From Streptomyces sp. AC555_RSS877 (GTDB lineage Bacteria > Actinomycetota > Actinomycetes > Streptomycetales > Streptomycetaceae): a stretch of DNA of 47,011 nt. The stretch lies in contig NZ_JAGMUK010000128.1 of NCBI RefSeq assembly GCF_019049245.1, positions 51,052 to 98,062 of the forward strand, in the 5' to 3' direction. Each line of letters begins with the position of its first letter. The stretch's first letter is position 1. This document shows, one piece after another, positions 24,982 to 33,242 of this stretch. Position numbers and translations under genes: made by a program. The notes beneath the pieces were generated by a model that saw nothing but the letters and a program-made list of their open reading frames with translations, had not been told where the DNA came from and made no database searches.

Positions 24982-25170
24982 ATGGGTAACGTTGTCGGCG
25001 TGGCGCAGCAGGACAGGATCCCCCCGCCCCCCGACCGAACGACCCACCGCACGACAACCGTCGAACAGGGCCGCTTCTGCACAGCCCACTGCACCTGCGG
25101 CTGGCGCGGCCCGGCCCGCAGAGCAAGAAGCTCAGCAAGAGCAGACGCGGAGGCCCACCTGCCCAACTGA
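24982..25170 (+). CDS. Small Cys/His-containing protein (zinc-ribbon-like), 62 residues
   Basis: The C-terminal half reads FCTAHCTCGWRGPARRARSS, then ARADAEAHL. The C-x3-H-C-x-CGW-x-GPAR pattern with a terminal His is a recurring small zinc-binding-like fragment in actinobacteria. No function known. A -10 like TAACGT (24986-24991) lies 8 bp before an in-frame GTG at 25000, which could make this a leaderless gene starting there (56 residues). Confidence 0.65.
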   Translation: MGNVVGVAQQDRIPPPPDRTTHRTTTVEQGRFCTAHCTCGWRGPARRARSSARADAEAHLPN

Positions 25171-25205
25171 ACCAACCCCGTCAGCCTGCGGGCACCCGCG
25201 CCGTC

Positions 25206-25298
25206 GAGCTGCGGGCAGTCGTGCCGCTGGGGCGGCACGGGTGGGCGCAGCCGGCACCCCGCAACGCCGGGCTGCGCACCCACCCCCAGCGCCGGCCC
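25206..25298. repeat. Dispersed hairpin repeat (second copy) plus a larger inverted repeat
   Basis: 25206-25246 matches 15129-15169 in 38 of 41 positions and has an 8-bp hairpin (cgtgccgc, loop tggg, gcggcacg). Immediately after, gggtgggcgcagcc and ggctgcgcaccc form a second stem around 25240-25283. Together they fill the gap between two plus-strand genes and may act as a terminator. Confidence 0.8.
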
Positions 25299-25366
25299 CA
25301 TGGAACCCCCACCCCCCATCCCCCGTCTCGTTCCGCGAAGGCCCGACGAAAGGCACAGGCAGGGAC

Positions 25367-26929
25367 ATGGAACGGCGCACACTCATCGCCGCCGGCGCAG
25401 CCGCCCTCACTGCCGCGGCCACAGCCTGCACGGCCGGCGACGCGGGCTCGGACAACGGGACATCGACGACAACCTCCCGCTCCCCCTCGCAACCCGCGTT
25501 CAAGTCGACCACCGCCACCACCCCCGCCACCTGGTCCGCCCTCGCCCGCACCCTCGACGGCCCCCTCGTCCGCCCCGGCGACACCGACTGGCCGGCGGCC
25601 CGCCAGCTGTACAACACCCGCTTCGACGCCCTGAAACCGGCCGCGGTCGCCTACGTCGCGCACCCCGACGACATCCGCACGGCCCTCTCCTACGCCCGAG
25701 CCCACACCCTCCACGTGGCGATCCGCAACGGCGGCCACTCCTACGCCGGCTGGTCCTCGGGCAACGGCCGCCTGATCATCGACGTCTCGAAACTCAACCG
25801 GGTCCGAGCAAGCGGCAACACGGCAGTCATCGGCGCCGGCGCCAAGCTGATCGACGTCTACCGCGCCCTCGCCGCGAAGGGCGTGACCATCCCGGCCGGC
25901 TCCTGCCCCACCGTCGGCGTCTCCGGTCTCGCCCTCGGCGGCGGCCACGGAGTCGTCTCCCGCGCCTACGGCCTGACCTGCGACAGCCTCACCCAGGCCA
26001 CCCTGATCACCGCTGACGGCAGGCAGCTCACCGTGAACGCCACGGATCACAAGGACCTGTTCTGGGCCCTGCGAGGCGCGGGCAACGGCAACTTCGGCGT
26101 CGTGACGGAACTGCGCTTCAGGACCCACCCGGCCCCGCAGGCGGTGACGGCGTACCTGTCCTGGCCGTGGTCGAGGGCCGCGGCCGTCGTCCGGGCCTGG
26201 CAGGAGTGGGGCCCCAGCCAGCCGGACGAGATCTGGTCGTCCCTGCACCTGGCGGGAAGCTCCGGCGGCCACGCCACCGTCTCGGTCGCCGCCTTCTCCC
26301 TCGGCACGTACGGCGAACTCCAGAACGCGGTCGACCGCCTCGCGGACAAGGTGGGCGCCCCGGCAAGCAGCGTCGCCCTCCGCCGCCGTGGCTACGAGGA
26401 GGCGATGGAGATCTACGCGGGCTGCTCGTCCTTCTCGACGGACGCGATGTGCCACCTGCCCGGCGCGACCCCCGGCCGCTCCCCGCAGGGAGCCCTGGGC
26501 CGGGAGACCTACGCGGCAAGGTCCGACTTCTTCGACAGGTCGCTCTCCCCCGCCGCGGTCCAGACCCTCCTCAAACAGCTGAGGTCCGTCCGCGGTGGCT
26601 CGGGCAGCGTCGCGTTCACGGCCCTCGGCGGGGCCGTCAACCGCGTCTCCCCCACGGCGACGGCGTTCGTCCACCGCCGCTCCCGGATGCTGGCCCAGTA
26701 CATCGCCTCCTGGCGGGCCGGCACGAACGGCTCGACCGCCGAGGCCTGGCTGACCGGGGCCCACACGGCGATGAAGCCGTACGCCTCGGGCGCGGCGTAC
26801 CAGAACTACACGGACCCGACCCTCAAGGACTGGCGCAGGGCGTACTACGGCGATGCGGCGACCCGCCTGGCACAGCTGAAGAAGCAGTACGACCCGAACC
26901 GCTTCTTCACCTTTCCCCAGGCTCTTTAG
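25367..26929 (+). CDS. Exported FAD-linked oxidase, berberine-bridge type, likely bicovalent flavin
   Basis: 520 residues. The N terminus MERRTLIAAGAA has a twin-arginine pair followed by a hydrophobic run and ends in a lipobox-like ATAC (Cys near residue 22), so Tat export and lipid attachment are plausible. The PCMH-type FAD domain has NGGHSYAGW with H124, and GSCPTVGVSGLALGGGHG with C180, the two residues that attach FAD covalently in this family. The BBE C-terminal motif is visible near the end (YQNYTDPTLKDWRRAYYG and YDPNRFF). These enzymes oxidise sugars, alkaloids or polyketides; the substrate is unknown. ATG 25367 has AGGGAC just before it. Confidence 0.92.
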   Translation: MERRTLIAAGAAALTAAATACTAGDAGSDNGTSTTTSRSPSQPAFKSTTATTPATWSALARTLDGPLVRPGDTDWPAARQLYNTRFDALKPAAVAYVAHPDDIRTALSYARAHTLHVAIRNGGHSYAGWSSGNGRLIIDVSKLNRVRASGNTAVIGAGAKLIDVYRALAAKGVTIPAGSCPTVGVSGLALGGGHGVVSRAYGLTCDSLTQATLITADGRQLTVNATDHKDLFWALRGAGNGNFGVVTELRFRTHPAPQAVTAYLSWPWSRAAAVVRAWQEWGPSQPDEIWSSLHLAGSSGGHATVSVAAFSLGTYGELQNAVDRLADKVGAPASSVALRRRGYEEAMEIYAGCSSFSTDAMCHLPGATPGRSPQGALGRETYAARSDFFDRSLSPAAVQTLLKQLRSVRGGSGSVAFTALGGAVNRVSPTATAFVHRRSRMLAQYIASWRAGTNGSTAEAWLTGAHTAMKPYASGAAYQNYTDPTLKDWRRAYYGDAATRLAQLKKQYDPNRFFTFPQAL

Positions 26930-26948
26930 ATCACCGGAGCACCCGCAG

Positions 26949-27653
26949 CTACGCGGCCAGGTCCCGCTCCTCGGTCCCGGCCTCGCGCCGAGCTCCCGGA
27001 ATCACCGCGTCCTGCCCGTCGTACGACCGCCCCCGCGCCCGGACCAGCCACCCGGCCCGCGGTGACCGCTCGACGGCCTTGACCACGGGCGTCAGCAGAG
27101 CCATGGCCACGGGTGAGAGCAGCAGCGCGACAGCCGTACCGAGCGCGAATCCGCCGACGACGTCGGTCGGATAGTGCACGCCCATGTAGATCCGGCAGAA
27201 CCCTTCGAGCAGGGCGAGCCCGAGCCCGAAGAACCCGAACTTCCGGTTGGCGACGAAGAGCCCGACGCCCATGGCCATGGTGATGGTGGCGTGGTCGCTC
27301 ACGAAGGAGTAGTCGGTCTTGCCGGAGACGAGGACGTCCAGCCCCTGATGGGTGAGGAAGGGCCGGGGCCGCTCCACGAATCCTCGTATCGGCACGTTCA
27401 CCAGTACCGCGATGCCGGCGGCGAGCGGCGCCCAGATCAGGGCGGCCACGGACGACGCCGCGTCCTCACCGCCCCGCCGCCGCACGGACCACCAGCACCA
27501 CACCACGAGCAGCACCATGGCGAGCAGCAGTCCGTACTCACCGACGTACTCCATGGCCCGGTCGAACCAGGCCGGCGCGTCCTTGGCGAGGCCGTTGATG
27601 TCGTACAGCAGATCGACGTCAGGGTTCGACCCGGATTCTGCGAGTCCAGCCAT
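26949..27653 (-). CDS. PAP2-family membrane phosphatase
   Basis: 234 residues from ATG 27653 (a GTG at 27713 would add 20). About five membrane helices. The phosphatase motifs are VERPRP (from KxxxxxxRP, with the Lys not obvious), a variant FVSDHATI for PSGH, and RIYMGVHYPTDVVGG for SRxxxxxHxxxD. Family members remove phosphate from undecaprenyl pyrophosphate or other lipid phosphates on the outer membrane face. Convergent with the oxidase gene, 19 bp apart. A PHO-box-like repeat lies 220 bp upstream but in the opposite orientation. Confidence 0.9.
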   Translation of the reverse strand: MAGLAESGSNPDVDLLYDINGLAKDAPAWFDRAMEYVGEYGLLLAMVLLVVWCWWSVRRRGGEDAASSVAALIWAPLAAGIAVLVNVPIRGFVERPRPFLTHQGLDVLVSGKTDYSFVSDHATITMAMGVGLFVANRKFGFFGLGLALLEGFCRIYMGVHYPTDVVGGFALGTAVALLLSPVAMALLTPVVKAVERSPRAGWLVRARGRSYDGQDAVIPGARREAGTEERDLAA

Positions 27654-27872
27654 GGCGCACGGCCCCTTCGTCGTCTCTCCCGGCGCGCCCTTGCGCGCAT
27701 CGCTGTTGCCCACCCCCGTGGTGTGTAGATCCGCATACGCCGACTGTGACGTCCGTCGTCCGCTCAGCTACGTCATCAGGAACGCACGACTCCCGTTGAT
27801 ACGTTCCACACTCCACCGAATGATCACTCAGACGTTATCGAAGAGAGACTCATCACTGCAGCTCAGGGGGCA

Positions 27873-27894
27873 GGTTCACGCTCGGTTCACACCG
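27873..27894 (+). promoter_or_regulatory. PHO-box-like direct repeat, orientation unexpected
   Basis: GGTTCACGCTC and GGTTCACACCG are in perfect 11-bp tandem, each with the GGTTCAC core of the PhoP site. They read on the plus strand and overlap the stop codon of the minus-strand NlpC gene. The nearest gene that could use a leftward promoter is PAP2 (27653), so the orientation does not fit a normal activator site. Confidence 0.55.
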
Positions 27895-28909
27895 TTGTGG
27901 GCAGCGCTTTCGCGCCATCTTCGGTGACCCGGGTGGCTCCGAAGTAGTCAGGGGTGTCGATCGGGTCGAACCGGATCACAGCACCCGTTCTCGGCGCATC
28001 GATCATGTACCCGCCACCCACATAAATGCCCACATGCCGGATGGCCCGCGAGTTGGTCAGGTCGTCCGAGAAGAACACCAGGTCCCCGGGCAGCAGCTCG
28101 CTCCTGGCCGGATGCGGCCCCGCGTTGTACTGGTCGTTGGCGACCCGCGGCAGCGTGATCCCCACACTCTCGTACGCGGCCTGCGTCAGCCCCGAACAGT
28201 CGAACCGCCCGCCCTGCTCGGCGGTACCGGTACCGCCCCACAGATAGGGCGTGCCCAGCTTCTTCTGCGCGTAGTAGATGGCACCGGCGGCCTGCTTCGA
28301 CGGATCGACCCGGCTGACGGGAGCGGCGAAGCTCTCCTCCAGGGTCGTGATCGTCTTCACGTAGTTCTGGGTCTCCTCGTACGGCGGCACGCCCCCGTAC
28401 TTGATGACCGCGTAGGCCCCCGCGTTGTACGAGGCCAGCATGTTTTCGGTCAGATTCCCCGGGACGTCCTTCACGTACGAGGCGAGCGAGCAGTCGTAGG
28501 ACGCGGCCGACGGAATCGCGTCATTCGGATCCCATACGTCCTTGTCGCCGTCCCCGTCGCCGTCGACTCCGTGCGTGGCCCAGGTCCCGGGGATGAACTG
28601 CGCTATCCCCTGGGCCGCCGCGTGGCTCTGGGCCTTGGGGTTGAATCCGCTCTCCTGGTAGAGCTGGGCGGCGAGCAGTGCCGGGTTGATGGCGGGGCAC
28701 AGGTTGCCCCACTTCTGCACAAGGGACTGGTAGGCGGCCGGCACGGCCCCCTTGGCCAACGCCTTGGTGCCCCCGCTCACGCCGTTGACGAGGTTCCCGG
28801 CGACGACGTACACCCCGACGACGAGCAGCATCACGAAGCTGAGCCCCGCCGCGAGAGCGGCGCCCCCCACGATCCACGCCTTACGCACCGTCAACCGCCC
28901 CTCGGCCAC
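27887..28909 (-). CDS. Cell-wall hydrolase: lytic transglycosylase plus NlpC/P60 endopeptidase
   Basis: 340 residues. One N-terminal membrane helix (residues 11-40) is followed by a soluble-lytic-transglycosylase domain with catalytic E86 in LYQESGFNP and the QGIAQFIPGTW block, then an NlpC/P60 domain with C238 (RFDCSGL) and H292 (RHVGIYVGGG). It should cut both glycan strands and stem peptides. This two-domain layout matches VirB1/TcpG-type hydrolases that open the wall for type IV secretion systems. It stands about 6.5 kb from the T4SS-like cluster in this window. Confidence 0.93.
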   Translation of the reverse strand: MAEGRLTVRKAWIVGGAALAAGLSFVMLLVVGVYVVAGNLVNGVSGGTKALAKGAVPAAYQSLVQKWGNLCPAINPALLAAQLYQESGFNPKAQSHAAAQGIAQFIPGTWATHGVDGDGDGDKDVWDPNDAIPSAASYDCSLASYVKDVPGNLTENMLASYNAGAYAVIKYGGVPPYEETQNYVKTITTLEESFAAPVSRVDPSKQAAGAIYYAQKKLGTPYLWGGTGTAEQGGRFDCSGLTQAAYESVGITLPRVANDQYNAGPHPARSELLPGDLVFFSDDLTNSRAIRHVGIYVGGGYMIDAPRTGAVIRFDPIDTPDYFGATRVTEDGAKALPTTV

Positions 28910-28982
28910 TGGGAGTCCCGCGTCAGTCTAGGAGCTTCCCCCCGGGAATCCGGTGCAACCGACGCTCTCGTGGTCAGGGGGA

Positions 28983-29726
28983 TCAATTGGACGCGGTCCC
29001 CCTCTCCGCTGCCCGGTACAACGAGGTGGCCTCGGCCCCAAGAACAACGCTGTACGAAACATCCGCCGTGGCCCCACCCCCCTCATGCCCGCCCAGAACC
29101 CCGACGACCTCCCCGTCCCCGTTCACCCACGGGCTGCCGCTGGTCCCACCACTGAAGCCGGGGCACTCGATGCGCTGCTGCGTACGGCTATGGACCGTCG
29201 GCTTGTTGACGCAGCGGACGGGCACCTCGCGGGAGTCGGGATACCCGGTGACGGTCACCGCGGTCGCCCCGGGAGCCACCCCGGCAACGAACCGATTCCC
29301 ACCGCCGACCACGTCCTCCACGCCCTTGCCGTCCCGGTCGGCGAGGACCGCGAAGGCGACATCACTGTCCTCGTCCTGCCCTTCGGCCCACCCGCCGGGC
29401 AGAAACCGCCGCTCCACCCGCCACACCCCGTACGGCGCACGTCCGTCCCGGTACCCCGGCACGAACACGAGGTCGCGGGCACTCCCGTCGAGACAGTGCG
29501 CCGCGGTGACGAGGAGATCCCGATGCGGACTGTCCACGATGGACGCGGTACAGAAGTGCCGGCCCGCGGTGAACAGGGCCCCCACTCGAGCGGTCTGCGC
29601 GGTCGGGGCGGCCACGGCGGTCACATCGAAGGGGCCGGGACCGTCGTCGGCGGTCGCCTCGGAGGCAGAGGTGAAGGCGAGCAGGACAACGACGGCGTAC
29701 AGGAAGGGGCGTGGCGTGCGCTTCAT
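28983..29726 (-). CDS. Secreted trypsin-like serine protease
   Basis: 247 residues with a signal peptide (cleavage near EATA-DDG). The catalytic triad is visible: H77 in TAAHC, D122 in EDSDVAF and S196 in GGTSGSPW. One cysteine pair (C59 and C78) brackets the His, as in this family. Likely exported. The nearest upstream gene is a remnant; no operon partner is seen. Confidence 0.92.
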   Translation of the reverse strand: MKRTPRPFLYAVVVLLAFTSASEATADDGPGPFDVTAVAAPTAQTARVGALFTAGRHFCTASIVDSPHRDLLVTAAHCLDGSARDLVFVPGYRDGRAPYGVWRVERRFLPGGWAEGQDEDSDVAFAVLADRDGKGVEDVVGGGNRFVAGVAPGATAVTVTGYPDSREVPVRCVNKPTVHSRTQQRIECPGFSGGTSGSPWVNGDGEVVGVLGGHEGGGATADVSYSVVLGAEATSLYRAAERGTASN

Positions 29727-29762
29727 CGGAACCCAGCGTTCCGCATGAAGGTGAGAGAAGCG

Positions 29763-29905
29763 TCAAACGGGTGGGGGCATTGTGCCGTACACCGGGAAGC
29801 CGTCGGTGGTGATCTCGATGTCCAGAGGTTCAGGAAGCCGCACGACCTCTCCGAACTTCCCGGGCACCACGTCCCGGTAGGCGCCCTTGTCCGGGCTGGG
29901 TGTGC
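29763..29905 (-). pseudogene. C-terminal remnant resembling a Uma2-family (DUF820) endonuclease
   Basis: The frame ends GAYRDVVPGKFGEVVRLPEP, then LDIEITTDGFPVYG. This is the C-terminal signature of Streptomyces Uma2 proteins (a strand, then VRLPEP, then an acidic D-x-T end). The N-terminal nuclease core is absent, and the frame upstream runs into the 3' end of the ATPase gene. It looks like a truncated relic. Low certainty. Confidence 0.45.
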
Positions 29906-29953
29906 AAGGCCCAGGTGCGCCTGCGCGGGTCACCGTCCCTCCCGTGCCGCTGC

Positions 29954-30391
29954 TCAACCTTCGCCATGACACTCCGCCCACAGCAGCTTTCCGCCCTTCG
30001 ACGCGCCCAGCTCCCGCAGCACGGAGACGCCGACCGAGTCCGCACAGGCCCGCACAAGGTGCAGACCGCGACCGTCCTCAGCGTCATACGGAGGGACGGC
30101 ACCGGGCCCGTCCCCAACGCCGAATCCGGGCGGGACTCTCGTGTCGCTGTCCCATACGGCGACCCTCAGCCGGCCGGGTTCCATCGCGCGGAGGCGGAGG
30201 GCGTAGGGGCCGCGGGTGTGGAGGTGGGCGTTGGTGAGGAGTTCGGAGGCGAGGAGTTCCGCGGTGGGGGCGAGGGCGGTGAGGTCGTGGGCGGCTAGGA
30301 CGGTACGGAGGGTTGCGCGGGCGATCCCCGGTGCGCGTGGATCGTGCGGTAGGTGAAGGGTGTAGGCCCAGGACGGGGATACGGTTGCCAT
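29954..30391 (-). CDS. Anti-sigma-factor-like ATP-binding protein (HATPase_c_2)
   Basis: 145 residues. The ATP-binding N box is ELLASELLTNAHLHT, the G1 box is AVWDSDTRVPP and the G2 box is DGRGLHLVRACAD. These match RsbW/SpoIIAB-like kinases of Streptomyces. ATG 30391 has GGAGA 7 nt upstream. It is divergent from the Scr1-type HTH operon, the usual arrangement in Streptomyces, where such trios are thought to act together as small regulatory modules. Confidence 0.9.
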   Translation of the reverse strand: MATVSPSWAYTLHLPHDPRAPGIARATLRTVLAAHDLTALAPTAELLASELLTNAHLHTRGPYALRLRAMEPGRLRVAVWDSDTRVPPGFGVGDGPGAVPPYDAEDGRGLHLVRACADSVGVSVLRELGASKGGKLLWAECHGEG

Positions 30392-30589
30392 GGAAGTCTC
30401 CGATCACTGAGGGGAGTTGGTGGCATGCGGATGGTTGCCGTCCAGTGACGATGCCGCCCCGTCGGGCGGTGTGCTTCTGGGCGAGGGCGCCGAGCTATAA
30501 ACTAACGGAAGACGTCAAAGGTCTTATACGGATTCGGTGCAAGAACTGATAGACCACCCGTGTGGGTGACAAAGGGAGGCAGGGCACCC

Positions 30590-31435
30590 GTGAGAAGCAA
30601 TCCGACGGGTCGTCAGCTCCGTCTGGGCGCCGAGCTGCGGAAGCTGCGCGAGCGTGCCGGCCTGACCTCAACGCAGGCCAGCCGCTTGCTCGGCGTACAG
30701 CAGAACCAGATCAGCAACGTGGAGGCCGGACGCGCAGGAGTGAGCCCAGAGCGAGTGCGCACCCTTGCCTGCCACTACGACTGCGGGGACAAGGCCTTTG
30801 TCGAGGCTCTCGGCGACATGGCGACCGAGCGGACCCGGGGCTGGTGGGAGGAGTACCGGGAGATCCTGCCTGCCGCCTTGCTGGACCTCGCCGAAGTCGA
30901 GCACCACGCAACCCGGCTACGCGCCGCCCTCACCGTGCACATCCCCGGCCTCTTCCAGACCACGGACTACGCCCGCGCGATCTTCCGCCAGGACGTGCCG
31001 GAGATGTCCCCTCCCGACATCGAGCACCGGATCTCCTTCCGCATGAAGCGGCAGACCGTCCTCTATCGGGACTCGCCGACACCTCACCACGCGATCATCC
31101 ACGAGGCCGCGCTGCGCATGAGGTTCGGCGGCTCTGCTGTGACCCGGGCGCAACTGCGACACCTGCTGGACATGAGCGAGCGCGACCACATCACCGTCCG
31201 CGTGATCACGTTCGACGCCGCCACGCTTCCCGGATCGGGCCAGTCCTTCTACTACTCCACGGGATCGGTACCCCAGCTCGACACCGTTCACCTCGACCAG
31301 TCGCACGGCCCGGTCTTCCTCGACTCCGAGGCCCAACTCGACAAGTACCGCGTACTTCTCGACCGGATGGAGGCCGGCGCCCTCTCCCCCGGACAGTCGC
31401 GCGACTTCATCCACAAACTCGCCAAGGACCTGTGA
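30590..31435 (+). CDS. Scr1-family HTH regulator (XRE HTH plus DUF5753)
   Basis: 281 residues from GTG 30590 (GGGAGG 10 nt upstream; a GTG at 30560 is less likely). The N-terminal XRE HTH is LRKLRERAGLTSTQASRLLG then VQQNQISNVEAGR. The rest is the DUF5753 domain, with FQTTDYARAIF and an SGQSFYYSTGS segment. Proteins of this class pair with DUF397 partners and affect development and antibiotic production (for example AbaA/WhiJ-like loci). The upstream region is AT-rich for this genome and may hold a promoter with TAAACT at 30498. Confidence 0.92.
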   Translation: MRSNPTGRQLRLGAELRKLRERAGLTSTQASRLLGVQQNQISNVEAGRAGVSPERVRTLACHYDCGDKAFVEALGDMATERTRGWWEEYREILPAALLDLAEVEHHATRLRAALTVHIPGLFQTTDYARAIFRQDVPEMSPPDIEHRISFRMKRQTVLYRDSPTPHHAIIHEAALRMRFGGSAVTRAQLRHLLDMSERDHITVRVITFDAATLPGSGQSFYYSTGSVPQLDTVHLDQSHGPVFLDSEAQLDKYRVLLDRMEAGALSPGQSRDFIHKLAKDL

Positions 31436-31446
31436 GGAACACCAAG

Positions 31447-31632
31447 ATGACACACCTCACCTGGCAGAAGTCGACCTACTGCGCCCAGGGCGACTCATGC
31501 GTGCACGTTGCCGAAGGAACCGAAACGATCCATCTCACCGAAAGCGCCGACCCCGGCGGGGTCATACTCGACGCCCACCCGGCCGCCTTCGACGCCCTCC
31601 TCGCCGTACTGAAGAAGGGAAGCCACCGTTGA
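31447..31632 (+). CDS. DUF397 protein, first copy
   Basis: 61 residues starting at ATG 31447, 11 bp after the HTH stop. The family pattern is complete: TWQKSTYCAQGDSCVHVA, then VILDAHPAAFDALLAVLKKG. DUF397 proteins are small partners of Scr1-type regulators and may act as their antagonists. The stop overlaps the start of a second DUF397-like gene. Confidence 0.92.
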   Translation: MTHLTWQKSTYCAQGDSCVHVAEGTETIHLTESADPGGVILDAHPAAFDALLAVLKKGSHR

Positions 31633-31883
31633 GCGACATCCCCCCCGACCTCACCTGGACCCGAGCCGCCCCGCCGGAGGCAACCGGTCCCGGTCCCTGG
31701 ATCGAGGTCGCCTTCGGCGAAGGAGACGACGGGGACGCCCCCGTCTACCTCCGTGAGACCAGCGCCCCGGACAACGTGGTCACCACCAACCGCCGCAAGT
31801 GGGACGCCTTCGTACTCGGCGTACAGGCGGGCGAGTTCGACCACTTCGTCGAGGGTCTGGAAGACAGTCCGCCGCACGCATAG
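31629..31883 (+). CDS. DUF397-like protein, second copy
   Basis: 84 residues from TTG 31629, overlapping the previous stop (TTGA). The C-terminal half NRRKWDAFVLGVQAGEFD and the start DLTWTRA match DUF397 proteins, though the middle is longer and acidic. Two tandem, diverged partners behind one regulator suggest a duplicated antitoxin or antagonist. A hairpin terminator follows at 31939. Confidence 0.82.
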   Translation: MSDIPPDLTWTRAAPPEATGPGPWIEVAFGEGDDGDAPVYLRETSAPDNVVTTNRRKWDAFVLGVQAGEFDHFVEGLEDSPPHA

Positions 31884-31938
31884 AAGCCGCGTGTACGCGC
31901 TCCGGATCGACGCGCCCGAGCAGGAGGCCGCCCATGGT

Positions 31939-31961
31939 CGGCGGCGCTCGGGGCGCCGCCG
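31939..31961 (+). terminator. Hairpin terminator after the HTH/DUF397 operon
   Basis: A perfect 9-bp stem (cggcggcgc pairing with gcgccgccg) with loop tcggg, 55 bp after the second DUF397 stop. Confidence 0.72.
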
Positions 31962-32517
31962 GAATCACTCCGCGGGAGCGGATCCCTGGCCGGTCTCGGA
32001 TTCTCACAGGTCGGAGAGGCTTGCGAGACGCGGCCTGCCGGTCGCCTTCAGCTGGCCCGAGCCGTTTTCGTCCGGGAGACGCGACAACTCGGCCTGCCTC
32101 GCCCTGGAACTGCGGTATCTCCCCCCGGCTTGAGCAGCCCGCCACTCGCCCCCACTGCTCCCACACGCCACCGACTCGATCATCTGTATCAATCGGCGCG
32201 TTGCATCCGCAACGCGGTTCTGGCCAAAAGCCGCTGCCTGGACCACTTTTGAGGCGGTGGTCGTGGGAGGGCAGAACTGTTGGGCGATCCCTTGCATCGG
32301 TGTCGGCAGTCGGCGAGATGGGAGGCGCGCGGTCGCGCCTCGCCTGTACGCCCGGTCAGGTCGGCGGCGAACGGTGAGTCGGCGGGCGACGGCCGCGTCC
32401 CCGCACCGCTCTGGCCTGCGGATTGTCATGGACGGAATCACATGCCGGGCGTACCGTGCCTCAGCACGCGTTCTTCCGCGGGCCATTCCGTTCTCTCGCC
32501 CGTGGGGACCCGCCGTC
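31962..32517. other. Gap of about 550 bp with no supported gene
   Basis: Codon statistics are irregular in all frames. An 8-bp inverted repeat with a 4-nt loop (cgcgttgc atcc gcaacgcg) lies at 32197-32216, preceded by an AT-rich TATCAAT. This could be a promoter or operator of the DUF4328 relic downstream. Nothing else is recognised. Confidence 0.5.
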
Positions 32518-33242
32518 ATGTCCGGATCCAGTGATCTCCGTCCTCGTCCCTTGCTGCCCGGCGGAGTGCCGCGCTCGTCGCGCGGCCTTCTGGTCGCGGT
32601 GTCGGCGGGGCTCGCTGTCGTCGCCCTCACCGATCTGTTCGCTGTGTTCGTCGGGGCCCGGGTCTACGCCCTCATCGACGAGGACGAGGGCTTCGTCACC
32701 GGTCCGCAGCAGGGACTGGATGCCGCGTACTCGCTGTATCAGACGGCCGGGAACGTCCAGGTACAGGTGTACCTGCCGTGCGCGATCCTCTTCGTCACCT
32801 GGTTCTTCCTGATGCGCCGCAGCGCCGGACTGCTGGCACCCGACCGATTCCGCAAGGGCGCCGGCTGGGCCATCGGGGGCTGGCTCATCCCGCTGGCGAA
32901 CTTCTGGATCCCGTACCGCGTCGCCGTCGACATGTGGGGAGCCGCCACACCGCTGCCGGACGACGGCGAGCCGTACCGATCATCGATCTGGCCGGTGAAT
33001 CTGTGGTGGGGACTGTTCGTCTCCAGCACATTGTTCGACCGGTACGCCGAATCGCGCTACGCCGACGCCGAGAGCATCGCCGAAATCCGTACCGCGGTGA
33101 TGCAGTACATGGCGGCCGAATCCTGGGCCTCGCCGCCGCGACGGCCGCGGTGTACTTCGCCGTACGGCTGACGGCCATGCATCGGCTGAAGACGACCGAG
33201 GGGCCGTATGGGACGGCCGTGCGGAAGCCTGCGTCGAAGTAG
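32518..33242 (+). pseudogene. DUF4328 membrane protein broken by a 1-bp frameshift
   Basis: From ATG 32518 the frame encodes four membrane segments with the DUF4328 signatures FLMRRSAGLLAPDRFRKGAG, WLIPLANFWIPYRVAVDMW and VNLWWGLFVSS. At about 33119 it shifts out of frame. The next frame then supplies the expected C terminus (LGLAAATAAVYFAVRLTAMH), stopping at 33242. Restoring one base would give AADILGLAAA and an intact protein of about 241 residues. Either a recent inactivation or a sequencing error. Confidence 0.85.

Noticed and set aside
32004..32630. Minus-strand frame over the gap before DUF4328
   Set aside because: No domain, erratic codon positions and no ribosome site. The tail looks slightly protein-like, but that is not enough for a call.
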